This document shows positions 1 to 11,799 of a DNA stretch of 64,000 bases, piece after piece. Under the pieces are notes generated by a model. The model was not told where the DNA came from. It was given only the letters and a program-made list of their open reading frames with translations, and made no database searches. Position numbers and translations under genes: made by a program. Each line of letters starts with the position of its first letter. The first letter of the stretch is position 1. Source of the stretch: Tetracentron sinense (taxonomy: Eukaryota > Streptophyta > Magnoliopsida > Trochodendrales > Trochodendraceae); NCBI GenBank assembly GCA_015143295.1, contig CM026563.1:3720001-3784000 (forward strand), given 5' to 3'.

Positions 1-1260
1 AGAAAATAGGGCAAGACTGGCAAAATCAAAATGAGAGACTGAAGCTGGGACCTGGTTGAAACAACTGTCTAGTTTATTAAACAAAGTATGCCAATCTATC
101 GGATTTATTCAACTTGGCGTACACAGTCCAAAGCAAATCCGTTCAGTCTAACCAACCTTATACTAAGTTATATACTCCATAACAATATATTTTAGAAACA
201 CAAACAAAATCAACCAATAATCATCAATGGCCAAAACCAGTCCGAGCAGAATAATAAGGCTGAACTCAAAAAACCAAGCAAAGCAAGCTGAAACTTCCTG
301 CAGAGTAGCATTAACCACTCAACTCAGTTTTCACAAATCTAATCATTCCAAAGTGCTAGACATATCAACCGATTTTTTTGCTTTGTTTTCTTTTTTCCAA
401 TGCCTTTGTTTGTTTGGGGGGAAAACGAAAAAAAAATTCTAAGAAATAATTTCTCATCCCTTTAAAAATAAAATTCCCCCCCAAATATAAAGTAATATTA
501 GATATTTATTTGCAATAAAAAAAACCCATTTTGCATCACCCCAAAAAATGAAAAGTAGTTTTTCTTCAAAAAAAAAAATAATAATTCAGTGCACCCACTT
601 CCCCTCCAAACAAACGCAGCCTATGTTACTCTCTGATCACTGCAAAATGGAACCATTTCCAATCATAATCACGATCATTGTAATCCCAAGGAGAAACCAT
701 TACCCTTTCTTGTCTTCAATTCTTACAGTAGCAATATTGTATTACAATTCTTTCAGTTTGAGTCAATTAGGCCCCTCCACACACACAATTAAAAAAAAAA
801 AAAAAAAAATCCAAAATAGGAATATAGCAGTCAACAACAGCGATCACCGAACACATGCAAGCAAAAGATAACCACGATATCCGCAACGTCTGACAATCAC
901 GAATCATTTTCATCACAGACGGGAACTCGAGAAGCGGCATTAAAACAGGAATAAGAGGAAAATCATCAATACATATTGCAGAACAAAACCCTAAGAGCAC
1001 CAAACTTCAGAAAATTGCAGTTGAGAAATTTGGGGAAATCAGCGTACCTTAAACAGTGAGGAAATCGATTCTATAGTATGAATTTTATAGTTGGGAGCTT
1101 TTACTGATTCGATAGAATGCTCTTAAATCGTCGCGAGAGAGTACCTGATGAAACCTTAATCACAGTTCTTGTTGCAATCAGCGAAAAGAAAGCGAATTAG
1201 TTACCGGAATGTCGGTCGTTCTTCGTAGCTTCAAAGTTCAAAGCCTAGTGATTTGTGATC
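1..1260 (-). other. Possible 5' UTR and first introns of a gene lying to the left
   Basis: No coding region is recognised here. Read on the minus strand, the stretch from about 1260 down looks like a leader region. It has two donor-like sites (CAG|GTACTC near 1145 and AAG|GTACGC near 1050), followed by T-rich, intron-like sequence to the window edge. A gene transcribed leftwards, with coding exons outside the window, would explain this. The short open frames are low-complexity and not credible proteins. This is inference; it could equally be non-genic. Confidence 0.25.
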
Positions 1261-1334
1261 AGCTTAAGAACAGAAGAATGAGACTAGCAGATACGTAACA
1301 CTAACAATGGTCATTATTAACATTTTGAAAATAA

Positions 1335-1800
1335 TCACCTCCTAGGTCGTTGACGCTGGCGTCTCGGCTCCGATTTGCTTGCCATGTGTCCTCTTCTAAC
1401 CCCATTTAACATTTAACTGAGGTTAAGATTCATCCACCCTTAGGGTTCACCCAACTATCCTTTGGTTTTTTAAAAAATAAAGTAAAAGAAATTAAGGGTT
1501 AAAAAAAACTAACCCTAGTTACGGAATTTGAAGGGTCGGCTATGTGAGAGCGAAGAGAAATAGTCCCCTCTTTGACAGACAAGGGAATATTGCTCTTAAT
1601 ATTTCTACTTGAATCCACAAATGCTCGTATTTTAAGTAGGACAATAATACCTCCTTGGTCGGTGACACGAGAAGGGGGCATCTCAACTCCCCTCTTCTTG
1701 CCACATGTTTTACTTTTAACACTCTTTAATCGTGGTTAAGATTCGCTTAAGAAGGGGCAGCTTTGTGAGCCGTAGAGCGAACTGTTACTCTTTTAAGAAT
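1335..1800. repeat. Two decayed foldback-MITE fragments
   Basis: Two adjacent stretches (about 1340-1560 and 1640-1790) carry the core of a foldback family seen all over this window: a 'cc(a/c)catgtg(t)' block, 'ggttaagattc', 'ttagggttcaccc', then a T/A-rich centre. The second copy is diverged. Neither has a clear target duplication. Confidence 0.5.
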
Positions 1801-2344
1801 GAGGAATGCTGAATGGTATCCTTCGCCAAGACTTAAGTAACTTGTTAGCCACACCCTGCCTCTTGTGCTAATGGTGGGGTGTCACCTTTCTCAGTAGTGA
1901 GGTCTCATGATCTATTCCTTCAAGTGGAGAGTAGCAAAAACTCCAATCCACAATGCCATACACTATGTGTACTAAGTAGGTAAAACCGTAAATGATATCA
2001 TCCAACAAAAAAAATTGGAACTTGTTAGCTTTCATTGGTGTTTTTTTAACTTATGTATTGAATATCATTCTATTACATGTAATTGTATTTTCATAAAAGA
2101 TAATTTATTAGATAGAATGAACAAAAAAAAAAAAAAAAAATCCAAAAAGTCAAACTACATTTATTCTCTTTTGTATTTAATGACTGATACCTTATGGACT
2201 GTTAAGTTACCCTTAACTTTGGTGCTTTTCATAATTTATACATAAATAAATGTCTTTATGAAAGTTAATAATTTGCCTACTAAGTAAACATTAGCAATAC
2301 CCTATAAATATTAATACATTAGGACAAAAACAAATTGAGATAAC
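1801..2344. other. Intergenic, nothing recognised
   Basis: AT-rich sequence with short A-runs near 2120-2138. No gene, RNA or repeat boundary can be supported. Confidence 0.4.
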
Positions 2345-2700
2345 TAGGTACAAGTGCTCAGGTTGAAGAGATAATCGAAGCAACCCAAAGCGAGGAAGCG
2401 GAGTGAATTGCTCGGGCTCGGGGAGTTCAAGAGAGTGGAGCTAAAGCAAGGAGTTCACTTTGCGATATTGCTGGATCGGGCTTTCGCTCATTGTCGAAGA
2501 TTCCCTCCAATAGAAGTCTAGGTGCCGGATATTCAGTTGTTCGACTTGCTCCAATCGGAAGGAGTTCTACTCTTCCCCTCCATCCGATCAGTTTACTCCT
2601 ATTTGGTCAAGGCATTGGGCTTAAGGCCCCCGATCCAACTAGAGCGTCAGGGTGAGACGAGATCTATTCCTAGGCGGGAAAGGAAATAGGGCGCCCAACA
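2345..2700. other. Candidate organelle-derived (mitochondrial-like) insert
   Basis: This ~350-bp patch is much more GC-balanced than its AT-rich surroundings. Its style (dense 'ggaag', 'ctcggggag', 'cctaggcggg', 'gggcgcccaac' words, no poly-A or repeats) resembles plant mitochondrial DNA. No mitochondrial gene was identified, so the call rests on composition only. Confidence 0.3.
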
Positions 2701-3094
2701 TTTTCTTCGTTTGAAAGCAACCAAGGGTGACGTTCAATCAAATCATTTATGTCAGCCCAAACATGGGAAATTTTGACTTTTTCTTTGTTATATATGAGAA
2801 ATATTAAAATTAAACCATATAATTAGTTTTATCTCTATATGCCCCCCCCCCCCAACCCCAAATTTATGTATTTTGTTCCTATTTCTACAGTGCCCCCTAA
2901 AGTTTTATTTTTACAATCTATTATACAGTATTTATGTTTTGACCCTTACAGTTTGTAAATATTTCTTTCTTAAATCTTAAGAAAGGCCTTTTAAGGGTAT
3001 ACTATAATATTAAAAAAAATTCAATTCTTCTAACTTTAAAAAAAAAAAAAAACTTTATTAGCTTCCAGCTCTAAATGAGATCCAATATCGATTT
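2701..3094. other. AT-rich intergenic, nothing recognised
   Basis: Contains a C10 run near 2844 and an A-run near 3042. No gene or element end is visible. Confidence 0.4.
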
Positions 3095-3555
3095 AACATA
3101 GAGGCCCCTTTTAATTCTACTTAAGAACTTTTAACCCTTAGGGTTAATATAAAAAAAACAAGGTTAAATTGTTGAAGCCTAAGTGTGTATTTGTTTGACG
3201 AGAAAATGAGGGAAAGTAAAAGAAAAATGTTTTTTTTTTGCACTTTTCTTAAGTTTGGCTTGTAAGAAACATACTTTTATTTTCTTGCATTTTCTTAATA
3301 GTGACAAACTTTCTCCTAATAACTCTATCCATCTTTTGATGATTATTTTACAAAAAAATTTAAGTTTCTTTTCTTTTCCCTTTTATTTATTTATTTTCTT
3401 TCATCAACTATCTCGTCAAATGAACCTATCCTAAGGGTAGTCAATCTTAACCACATTTAATAGGGGATAAAAGAGACATGTATTGATCCGTTGGTGAAAT
3501 TGAACTTGGGGAGAGTTCAATCGCAATTGCTTGGGATCCGATCTCCCTCAAATCC
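3095..3555. repeat. Foldback MITE split by a second MITE
   Basis: The left arm (about 3100-3178, with 'aacccttagggttaat') and right arm (about 3435-3550, with 'cttaaccacatttaatagggg' and 'gagagttcaatcgcaattg') are the two halves of the foldback family best preserved at 36197-36565. They are separated by the Tourist-like insert at 3183-3431. Confidence 0.5.
3183..3431. mobile_element. Tourist-like MITE nested in a foldback MITE
   Basis: A 249-bp insert flanked by the 3-bp direct repeat TAA (3180-3182 and 3432-3434). Its ends are inverted repeats sharing 'ttTGACGAGA' on the left and 'TCTCGTCAaa' on the right. A 3-bp TTA/TAA target duplication is typical of PIF/Harbinger-derived MITEs. No coding capacity. 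Confidence 0.5.
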
Positions 3556-4368
3556 TATCATTTTTTTTGTTCCTTTAATTTATGTTTGAAAAATTCTTAT
3601 AATTAAATAGAATTAAGGGATAACCACTAATCAGTCACTTATATTAAGAAATGTTCACAAATTTTATGAAAGACCATTAGTTAAAAAAATAAATCACGAT
3701 AGACCCATTAGTATTTAAAAAAAAAAAAAAAAATCTTGGGGGCAACACCCCGAACCCTTAGGCTACATATCCCTAAACCCATTAATTTTCTTAGTACATA
3801 TACTTCAGCCTCCCAAAATAAAAATTCATGGCCCCGCTAATGCTTCTAAATTCTCACAATGGTAGTAACAAGTGTTGTAACTTTTTCTTGTGACCTTAAG
3901 AACCGGTATAAATAATCAATTCCCCCTTGCTAGGCATTTGCATGGGGTAGCACTACCATATGTTGCACCCACCGTGAGAGTTTGAGAAAATTTGAATTTT
4001 GCTCACACTCCTTGGAAATTAATAGAAAAAGACATTTTTATCCATCCATTTTAGGTGTTATTTCCAAAATATCGTGAGATAGATAAATGACTTACTTTCT
4101 TAAATTCTACAAAAAAATCATGATAAGGTCAGTCAAAAAAATCATTATAAGGTCGGTAACAAAGATCTAAATTCAGTTTTAAATTATGACGAATCTTTTT
4201 TTATATATATTTGAAATATTGAATGTTAACTGATATTAATCTTTTCAGATCTAGCATGTCTTTCAAATTACTAAGCGAGTACAAAAATTCTTAGGGTTTA
4301 GTCTCCCATGGAACTCTGGAACATCTACCTTATTGCCTCCTTCGTTATGCGTATCTAAGGTTCTAAGG
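3556..4368. other. AT-rich intergenic, nothing recognised
   Basis: Includes an A-run near 3718-3733. No gene or repeat boundary was identified. Confidence 0.4.
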
Positions 4369-4470
4369 TTCATTTGACATCACTTCCAATGAATAATTTT
4401 CTATTCCTTAGGAGTTTCTATTCCGAAGGAATAAAGAATTGTTCCTTGGGAGTGATGCCAAACAGGCCCT
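4369..4470. mobile_element. Short hairpin MITE (~100 bp)
   Basis: An imperfect palindrome. The left arm starts 'catttgacatcacttcc' and the right arm ends 'ggagtgatgccaaacag', so the whole unit folds into one hairpin with inner arms 'tattcctt'/'aaggaata'. No clean target duplication was seen. A small hairpin RNA locus is possible, but nothing beyond the fold supports it. Confidence 0.4.
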
Positions 4471-4646
4471 AGAGCTCGAATAATGCGCTCATCCCAATGT
4501 AAGATCTCTGATTCCACATAAGATCCTCCTTCTGATTCAGCATTATTGCTTGATTCAGCATTATTGCTTACTTCATATCTAAGTGGTTCTTGATGCATCT
4601 TGACTCGTTGCATGTTTTGCTATGGGATCTAGGCCCTTCATTCAAT

Positions 4647-4940
4647 AAAAGACAAAAGATCCATAATTATGATAATAGAGCTAATAGGCGTACCTATGAA
4701 ATCTATTAACAAACTTAAGACTGGGCCTCATTAGTCCATGGCCCCTCTAAAAGACAAAAGATCCATAACTATGATAATAGAGCTGATAGGCGTACCTATG
4801 AAATCTATTAACAAACCTAAGACTGGGCCTCATTAGTCCATGGCCCCTCTTAAATACTCATTACATTTAATGAGTATTTAAGAGGGGCCATGGACTAATG
4901 AGGCCCAGTCTTAGGTTTGTTAATAGATTTCATAGGTACG
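4647..4940. repeat. 102-bp direct repeat running into a near-perfect palindrome
   Basis: A ~102-bp unit starting 'aaaagacaaaagatcc' occurs at 4647-4748 and again from 4749. The second copy is followed by its own inverted copy: 4791-4862 is the reverse complement of 4869-4940 with almost no mismatch, centred near 4865. The order is direct copy, direct copy, inverted copy. No coding potential. Confidence 0.75.
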
Positions 4941-4945
4941 TTAAC

Positions 4946-7562
4946 TATTTCCCGTGATAATACTATAATCTACATGGAGCAATAATTATGGGCGAGAGTG
5001 AACTATTGTTCCTCGCTCTCGCAAAGCCCCTTCTACGGCTCATGAACTCGGTTAATTTTTTAACCCTTATAGCTATTTTTTTTTTCCTAAAACCAAAGGT
5101 GGGTAGATGAGTGAACCTTAAAGGGGTGAGTGAATCTTTGGCAAGAGTCGTGTCCAAATGCTTTCAAAACATGATAATAGTACGGGAAGCATGATTCGAA
5201 ATATGGTGCGCCACTAGAAGAGTGCAAGCAAGAGCGTAGCCACGTTCCGCACTCGAAACAATCATTGTTTTTACACTAAACAAAAAGATAAAGCTTTAAA
5301 GCCCTCCAAACCCTAACCCCCAATTTGAGCACGCACAAACGAGTATAGTTAGGATTTGGAGGTCATGTAGCAAATTCCCAGAGAAAATGGAAGTTGGTTA
5401 GGCTTAGTGGTGGATCGTGCCACGTGTGGCCTCAACAACTACGCCACCCACTAACTACTTGGCCTTCACTCATAAATTTGGTGCAATCTAAGCTCTATCT
5501 TTGAATTTACGACAACTGTCCTTGCTATTCCTTCCTTCCTTCCATAGTTTAAAAAAAATTATTATTTTTCAGAAGATAAAAGTTAGAAAGTTATGGCGTC
5601 AACCGGTTCTAAAAGTGTAGAGAACAGTAGTCATATACATGTTGCATTAGTTGCAACCATGGTGAGAGTATCTGGGGCTAGCATTTCTCATGTAAGAATT
5701 CTTACCCAAGTGGTGTGTCCACTATGGACCATCCCACCATTCGTATTCTGTTGAATTATCTATAACTTCATGCCAACTTATTCCAATGATCCTGGCCATT
5801 GGTTAACTGGACCTTTTCTTAACCATCCGAATATCTGATCAGGCAGCCCCTTGGTGATCAATTATTATAAACATGGCTCTTTACATAAACCCCATGTTGA
5901 TTGGGGTGATTGAGATGAGAGCGCTACCCAATCATGTCAACTATTAATTGCTTTCTAAATTTTCCTTTGAGGCTAAATGACTTGAGGATCATCGGTCTAC
6001 TCTAACTCAATTCACCATTTCAAACCTTATACAAAAGGCTTTTCTGTTCCAGCTCATTCTATCTGGGAGAATTGAACCTTGAACACCTTCCCATTCTAGC
6101 TAGAGGAGCAGGTGTCATCTAATCTCACAACAAATTCAAGAATACAGCACAAGACCAGTCAACCTTGTGATTAGTCAACCCTTCCCATAAAAAGTTGATC
6201 CTTGCAAGTGATTAGCGAGTTGCTTGAATAATTATCCAAATAGTTATCCGACAAAAGGAATTTGAATAATGACTTACTATCGGTTTATAATCATATAAAA
6301 TTCAGATATTAATATATTTGAGTCGATAAATATCTGATCAATTATTTAATAAATACTATATATATATACATAATATATTATAAGACTAAAATAATTTTAT
6401 TAATAGTACTTTTTACAAAAATTCTATGATAAAATAAAATATTATTTTTAATATATATGATGAAAAAGAAATAATTTTTATTTTGAAAATATTTTTTTTT
6501 CATTATTCATCTCTTCTAATTTTTTAAAGTAATTAGATAAATTAAATATCATTTGACTTAAAATATTTTAATGAGTTCGATATGAATACTCTATTTTACT
6601 TTCCGTTGGATATGTAAGCATATTCAAGCACAGGGGCACAGGGACGATCCGAACGTGACTACTCTTGGTCCATCCAAGTAGAAGAAACACACCAATGGTA
6701 ACGAATTCTGCATCCTTATTGCCATGAGAAAAGTCTTGTTTCCCATAACTGAAAATTTGAGCTACTTGTGGACTAAAAATTGACTCTATAATCTGATCTT
6801 TCCCATTTCGTTGGTAGTCACAAGAAGTGTGGCAAACAGTTTAGATAGAAAGCTAGAATGCTAGACAACTCTTGTCTAGAAAAGAGTTGGCTTGACAACT
6901 CTGTTTTTATTGAACCAAGTTACCGCTAGATTTGGGTTGTTTAATGATATGGATCATGTGGGAGGTCTGAAGTTTAATCCTTGGCATTGCTGATGTGACA
7001 GTAAATATTTGACCACCTAACATTTGTGGTGCTTTGCATTGCTGCATTGGTGTATGTACAGGTGCCAATTGATTATCTCAAGATGTGAATACACGGTACT
7101 AATGTATATATATGACCTTCTAACCCATTTCCCTCAAAGCCACTGCTCACAAATCAAAATCAGATACCAATTCCTGCGGCCAGGCTCCAATAAAAATCTC
7201 TAACATTTGCAATAGGGCAAAAGAGGCCGTCTATGGGTCTAATCAGCATCAGCGATTGCATCTGTTGTGTTCATTTGTAAGTAATATATTTTTTCGGAGA
7301 AGTTTAGGGCTACCCCGTGCCCGCCCGCCCTCCAGCTCGCTCCCAGGCTACTTCCCCATTAGTATTATAAGACATATTTTTTCCCAAAATTTCAGGGTCC
7401 TGCTACGGCAAAGAATTACCTCATCTCGCTAGATTTCAACAGTCCACTCCTCAACTGCATTCGCATCTATAATTTTGAGCTTCTGGAGCAGTGAAATACA
7501 AGTAGACATAGACACTGGCATTACTCTCAGATCATTGGTGATCATAAACCTTTCTTGTTCAC
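4946..7562. other. Long intergenic stretch without recognised genes
   Basis: About 5030-5160 holds a weak foldback-family fragment. 6230-6600 is extremely AT-rich, with TA runs and imperfect 'gatattaatat'-type words. The rest shows no gene, RNA or element end that can be supported. Confidence 0.4.
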
Positions 7563-8100
7563 TGTAAAAGATAAAATTCGTTAAAATATGTGAGTGTTGT
7601 GACAACGAGAACGTCTTTGGTGTTATAACGGGGGATACGAGCTTGTATGCCTTTTGAGTACGTATTCATTGTGTGTATGACAACGGACTCGTTGTGCTCA
7701 GCACAACGAGAACGATGTCCTCCAGACAATGAATTCGTAGTCATCAAGACAACGATCTCGTCCTCGGTACGACTATGGACCCGTGCTTTAGTCAACAATG
7801 AGACCGACTATGAGGACCCAATCCTCAGAAGGCAATCATTTGTCTCTGACATTAGGTGAAAAACATTGTCTTAGTATTTATTGCTAGTCATCTCAGCCGA
7901 GTTTCGACCCCAGACCGACCTTAGAGATTGTAGGCTCACACGTGTGACACGTAAGCTTCAGTTATGTCAGACATATTTGGTAATGAGTGTTAAGCAAGTG
8001 GCATGGTCATCCATTGTCATCCATGACCATCTATGGGCATCCAGAGCTAAACCTATAAATACCCCCAGAGACCCAGCATAAAGATCACAAAATTAGAATG
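7563..8100 (+). repeat. Truncated LTR of a Tat-type Ty3/gypsy element
   Basis: It begins 'tgtaaaagataaaattcgt', closely matching the start of the element 1 LTR at 26345. It then has the same layout: a CAACG/CGTTG-rich block (7595-7790), 'acattgtcttagtattta', a 'cacacgtgtgacacg' block, 'catggtcatcc...catctatgg' repeats, and a TATA box 'tataaat' at 8054-8060. Similarity stops soon after the TATA, so the R/U5 end is lost. No internal element sequence adjoins it, which suggests an old truncated or solo LTR. Confidence 0.6.
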
Positions 8101-8115
8101 ATAGATTCATGACTT

Positions 8116-8425
8116 CAGCTTAGTCTACAGGCCTCGGATTGTCTCTGGCGAAGCCAGAAAGGGCTTGTCTCGGGTTCCATAGAATAGGGGACAAGTCGTG
8201 GAGAAGTCAAAATCATGGCTCCACACATAATAAGTCATGTGGCAATAAGTGGCAATAAGTGTGTGAGAATAAGGGGGAGAGATATCAAATGGGGAGAAGT
8301 CAAAATTATGGGGAGAAAATGAAATGATTTTTGCCCATTTTTATGCCAACTGTCGCACAATGTATTGAACCCTGAGACCAGTTTCTGGCTTGGCCATAGA
8401 CAATCCAAGGCCTAGTCTACCTACT
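8116..8425. mobile_element. Foldback MITE with ~55-bp terminal inverted repeats
   Basis: The left end 'cagcttagtctacaggcc' and inner 'gattgtctctggcgaagcc' are matched in inverse orientation by 'ggcttggccatagacaatc' and 'ggcctagtctacctactgg' on the right. The ~200-bp interior has small internal duplications ('ggcaataagt' twice, 'gagaagtcaaaat' twice). It sits just after the truncated LTR. The target duplication is unclear. Confidence 0.55.
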
Positions 8426-8566
8426 GGACGGCCGAGATCATCTATCTACTGCATTAAATAGTTTGTGATGTGATGCACAGTATTATCATTTATCTCTTAT
8501 GCTAATACAGTGCTACGACTAATACGAAACCGTTAAGTAAGAAGAGAGAGAGAGAGAGAAAAAGAC

Positions 8567-8756
8567 CTTGATAAATGAAACTATGTCGTGGAGATTCTGC
8601 TTGTATTCAAGGAGGGGCACGTGTTGAAAGGCACTGCCTCTATCGGGAAGAGAAGCGTCGTTAGCGCCGAAGAAAACGGTCACCGCCAACGGAGTCTCTT
8701 CCACCGCCGGAAAAACCTTCTCTAGCACGCGCAGAGCTCATCTTGTATCATACCCA
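8567..8756 (-). pseudogene. GDSL esterase/lipase exon fragment
   Basis: On the minus strand this reads as one internal exon of a plant GDSL esterase of the CPRD49/isoamyl-acetate-esterase-like group: 'GYDTR', a stop where Trp is expected (TGG to TGA), 'ALRVLEKVFPAVEETPLAV', then 'TVFFGANDA' (block III of the SGNH fold) and 'FQHVPLLEYKQNLHDIVSF'. It is bounded by an acceptor-like AG at 8757-8758 and a donor GT at 8565-8566, so it is a copied genomic piece and not a processed transcript. The neighbouring exons with block I and the catalytic His are absent. The repeated exon start near 9140-9170 ('GYNTRWALR') suggests a second, shorter copy. Confidence 0.65.
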
Positions 8757-8895
8757 CTATACCCCCAGGATCACAAAAAAAAGTCCTGGGGGCACCAAAG
8801 AAGTAGGCACATATCATCTTCTTGAATTTAGTATGTTAGTTACGATGTCTTATACTGGGGGTATTTCTCCAAATGATTTTAGGATATCATTAAGA

Positions 8896-9183
8896 TTAAG
8901 ATTTTAAATGTGGGTATTTAAACATTAACATTTTTTTATAGTTCATGCCATTCAATAAAGCCAAAGGAGAGAGGATGAGGGTCTCAAGCTTTGATCTCGG
9001 CCTTTGTTGCCTTCCTCTCCTCTCTGCTCCTTCCTCAACGGCCCAAGCCTTCTTCTCGGAATCCACTGCATGTTCGTCGTAGTTGGATTGCACGATCTCG
9101 CTAATTTCTCCAAATGGTTTACATAAAACATTTTTTTTGTGATCGCAGAGCCCATCTTGTATTATACCCAGTAAAAAACCCAA
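8896..9183 (-). other. Unrecognised open frame next to a second GDSL exon start
   Basis: Reading minus from about 9170, a short segment encodes 'GYNTRWALR', the same exon start as the GDSL fragment at 8756 but with Trp intact. It then leaves the GDSL family. The following ~60 codons (Glu/Lys/Arg-rich) match nothing I recognise. It is probably shuffled genomic debris. Confidence 0.3.
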
Positions 9184-9357
9184 AAACCAGTAGTTGCACC
9201 TTGATTGATCCTATAGTCTGGTTTGTTGCAACAATCTATACGTCATTGGAAAACCTAAGAAGCTCTCAAATAGAGAAGAAGTCATATTATAAACATAGAG
9301 AAACAAAAGAGGAGGTGATACAGAAGCAAGAAAGAAACCCTAGCAAATCCAAAAGTT

Positions 9358-9471
<114 letters not shown>

Positions 9472-9639
9472 TTAAACATTTAGGCGTGAGATGGGATATA
9501 TACAAATGTTCACTAAATCATGATCATGTTAAATTGTGATCAAAAGGAGTTCGTTCAATCTCCTGATAATTAGTGTAGATTCGTTTAGGGACTGTAGACA
9601 TGAGTGATATAATAGGTCACTTGATCATGGTTTTTGGGT

Positions 9640-11163
9640 TTTTTACGGCGAGCTGGACTGTAGCCATGAGTGAGGAGATTGAATCTCTTCACAAGAATCA
9701 GACTTGGAAGCTAGTAAAACCGACTAAAGGAAGAAGAATTGTGGGCTGTAAATGGATCTTCAAGATGAAGGAAGGAACTCCCGGGGTGGAGGCTGTAAGG
9801 TACAAAGCTCGATTGGTGGCAAAAGGTTATTCATAGAAAGAGGGCATTGATTTCAATGAAGTGTTTTCACCTGTGGTGAAGCATAGTTCCATTCGGATGC
9901 TACTTTCTATGGTTGCCTTGTTTGATTTTAAGCTTGAACAACTTGATATCAAGATTGCTTTTCTACATGGTGAGCTAGAGGAGTAGATTTACATGCATCA
10001 GCCTCAAGGGTTTGAGATTGAAGGAAAGGAGGACCATGTGTACTTGCTGAAGAAATCTCTATAATGTTTGAAGCAATCTCCCAGATAGTGGTATAAGCGG
10101 TTGGATACTTTCATGATTGAAAAGGACTACTGTAGGAGTGAGTATGACAGTTGTGTCTATCACAAGAAGCTGTCAAATGGTTCGTATGTTTATTTGTTGT
10201 TGTATGTTGATGACATATTGATTGCTTCTAAGAACATGTCTGAGATTAAGAGTTTGAAGGCTCAGTTAAGCAGCGAGTTTGAAATGAAAGACTTAGGTAC
10301 AACCAAGAAGATATTGGGAATGGAGATTCACAGAGACCGAAAAGCGGGCAGATTGCACTTGTCTCAGAAAATGTACATTGAAAAGGTGTTGGAACGCTTT
10401 GGCATGCAAGAGTCGAAGCCAGTGAGTACTCCACTTGCAGCTCATTTTAAACTTTCAACTTCTCTATCACCGCAGACTGAGGAGGAGGTGGAGAAAATGT
10501 CACGTGTTCCTTATGCTAGTGCCGTTGGAAGCATTGTGTATGCTATGGTCTACACTAGGCCATACATTTCACAAGCAGTCACCGTGGTAAGCAGGTATAT
10601 GGATAAGCCTGAGAAAGCCCATTAGCAAGTAGTGAAATGGATACTTAGATATAGATTTTGGGTTGATAAATGACAGAGGCAGTGACACTCCTGATAGTGT
10701 CATTGGATATATTGATTCAGACTATGCTAGAGATCTGGATAGGAGGAGATCTTTGACAGATTATGTTTTCACTCTTTGTGGAAGTGCCATCAGTTGGAAA
10801 GCGACTCTGCAGTCTACAGTTGCATTGTCTACTACTGAAGCTGAGTATATGACAGCTACAGAAGCAGTAAAGGAAGCTGTATGGCTGAGAGGTTTGGTTG
10901 GTGATCTGGGGATGCAGCAGGAGCAATCTACTGTGTTTTGTGATAGTCAGAGTGTCATACATTTGACCAAAAATCAGATGTTCCATGAGAAGACCAAACA
11001 CATTGATGTCAGACTCCATTTTATTAGAGATGTGGTTTCTCAGGGAGCTATTGCAGTGAAGAAGATTGCTTCAGCAAAAAATCCAGCAGATATGATGACC
11101 AAGCCCATCCCTACAATCAAGTTCAAGCATTGCTTGGACCTGATTGGTGTTGATAGTACTTGA
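9640..11163 (+). pseudogene. Ty1/copia pol remnant (reverse transcriptase to RNase H)
   Basis: The reverse transcriptase of a Ty1/copia element starts near 'EIESLHKNQTWKL'. It runs through 'GCKWIFKMK' and 'KARLVAKGYS' to the catalytic 'LLYVDDIL' (YVDD at 10203-10214), then 'SKPVSTPL' and the RNase H region ('YIDSDYA', 'STTEAEYM', 'CDSQSVIHL', 'KTKHIDVR'), ending 'NPADMMTKP'. In-frame stops at 9834, 9984, 10062, 10086 and 10623, and a frameshift with a small loss near 10640, show it is dead. Gag, protease, integrase and the 5' LTR are missing upstream, so the copy is 5'-truncated. Confidence 0.9.
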
Positions 11164-11249
11164 GTGCCCTTAAGGGGCTGGTAGAGGCGGCAAGAGGAGT
11201 TGTTATGATGGAGATTGCTTCTGTTGGAATTCTTGCCAAGGTGGAGATT

Positions 11250-11664
11250 TGTTAGTTTTGGCTCAAATTCTGTATATGGGTTTTGTTGGGAAGTTGGTAT
11301 GGATCTTACCCGGATCCTTGATGACCCAGTGTGCTACCCGAGTGACCCGATTAATAGGCAATGTGTGGGATTTAACCCACCATTGCCCCGTATTTCCGAC
11401 CCGTTTTGTCTTCTCGTTATAACCCTAGATATATAAAGGGTTTTCTTTGAGGATGCGGGATAAGGGGTTTTTCGAGAGTTTCAGAAAGAGGGTTTAGAGA
11501 GAGCTTTTGTACACTATTTTTCTCCCGTATTCTTAGTGGATTTCTTGCCCTTTTCTCCCTTGGACGTAGGCACCTTGCCGAACCACGTATATCTTGTCTC
11601 TTTTGTGCGATTGCTTGGTTTCTTGTTTTCTTATTTCTCTAGATTTGTCGAACTGATTATAACA
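11250..11664 (+). repeat. 3' LTR of the copia element
   Basis: It follows the pol stop by ~85 bp, after a purine-rich 'aaggtggagatt', and runs from 'tgttagttttggc' to 'gattataaca' (TG...CA). 'tatataaa' near 11430 is a plausible TATA. The 5' LTR is not present, so the age cannot be read from LTR divergence. Confidence 0.6.
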
Positions 11665-11799
11665 CGTACTCTTGAGATAAACATGACATCTTAATCGAAG
11701 AGAGAATAGGATAAAAGAGGAAGACTTTTGAAACTAGTAAGGCTATCAATGGGCCGGGTTCTATTTCGGCCTCATATTTTAAGGCCTAAGTCCTACCTA

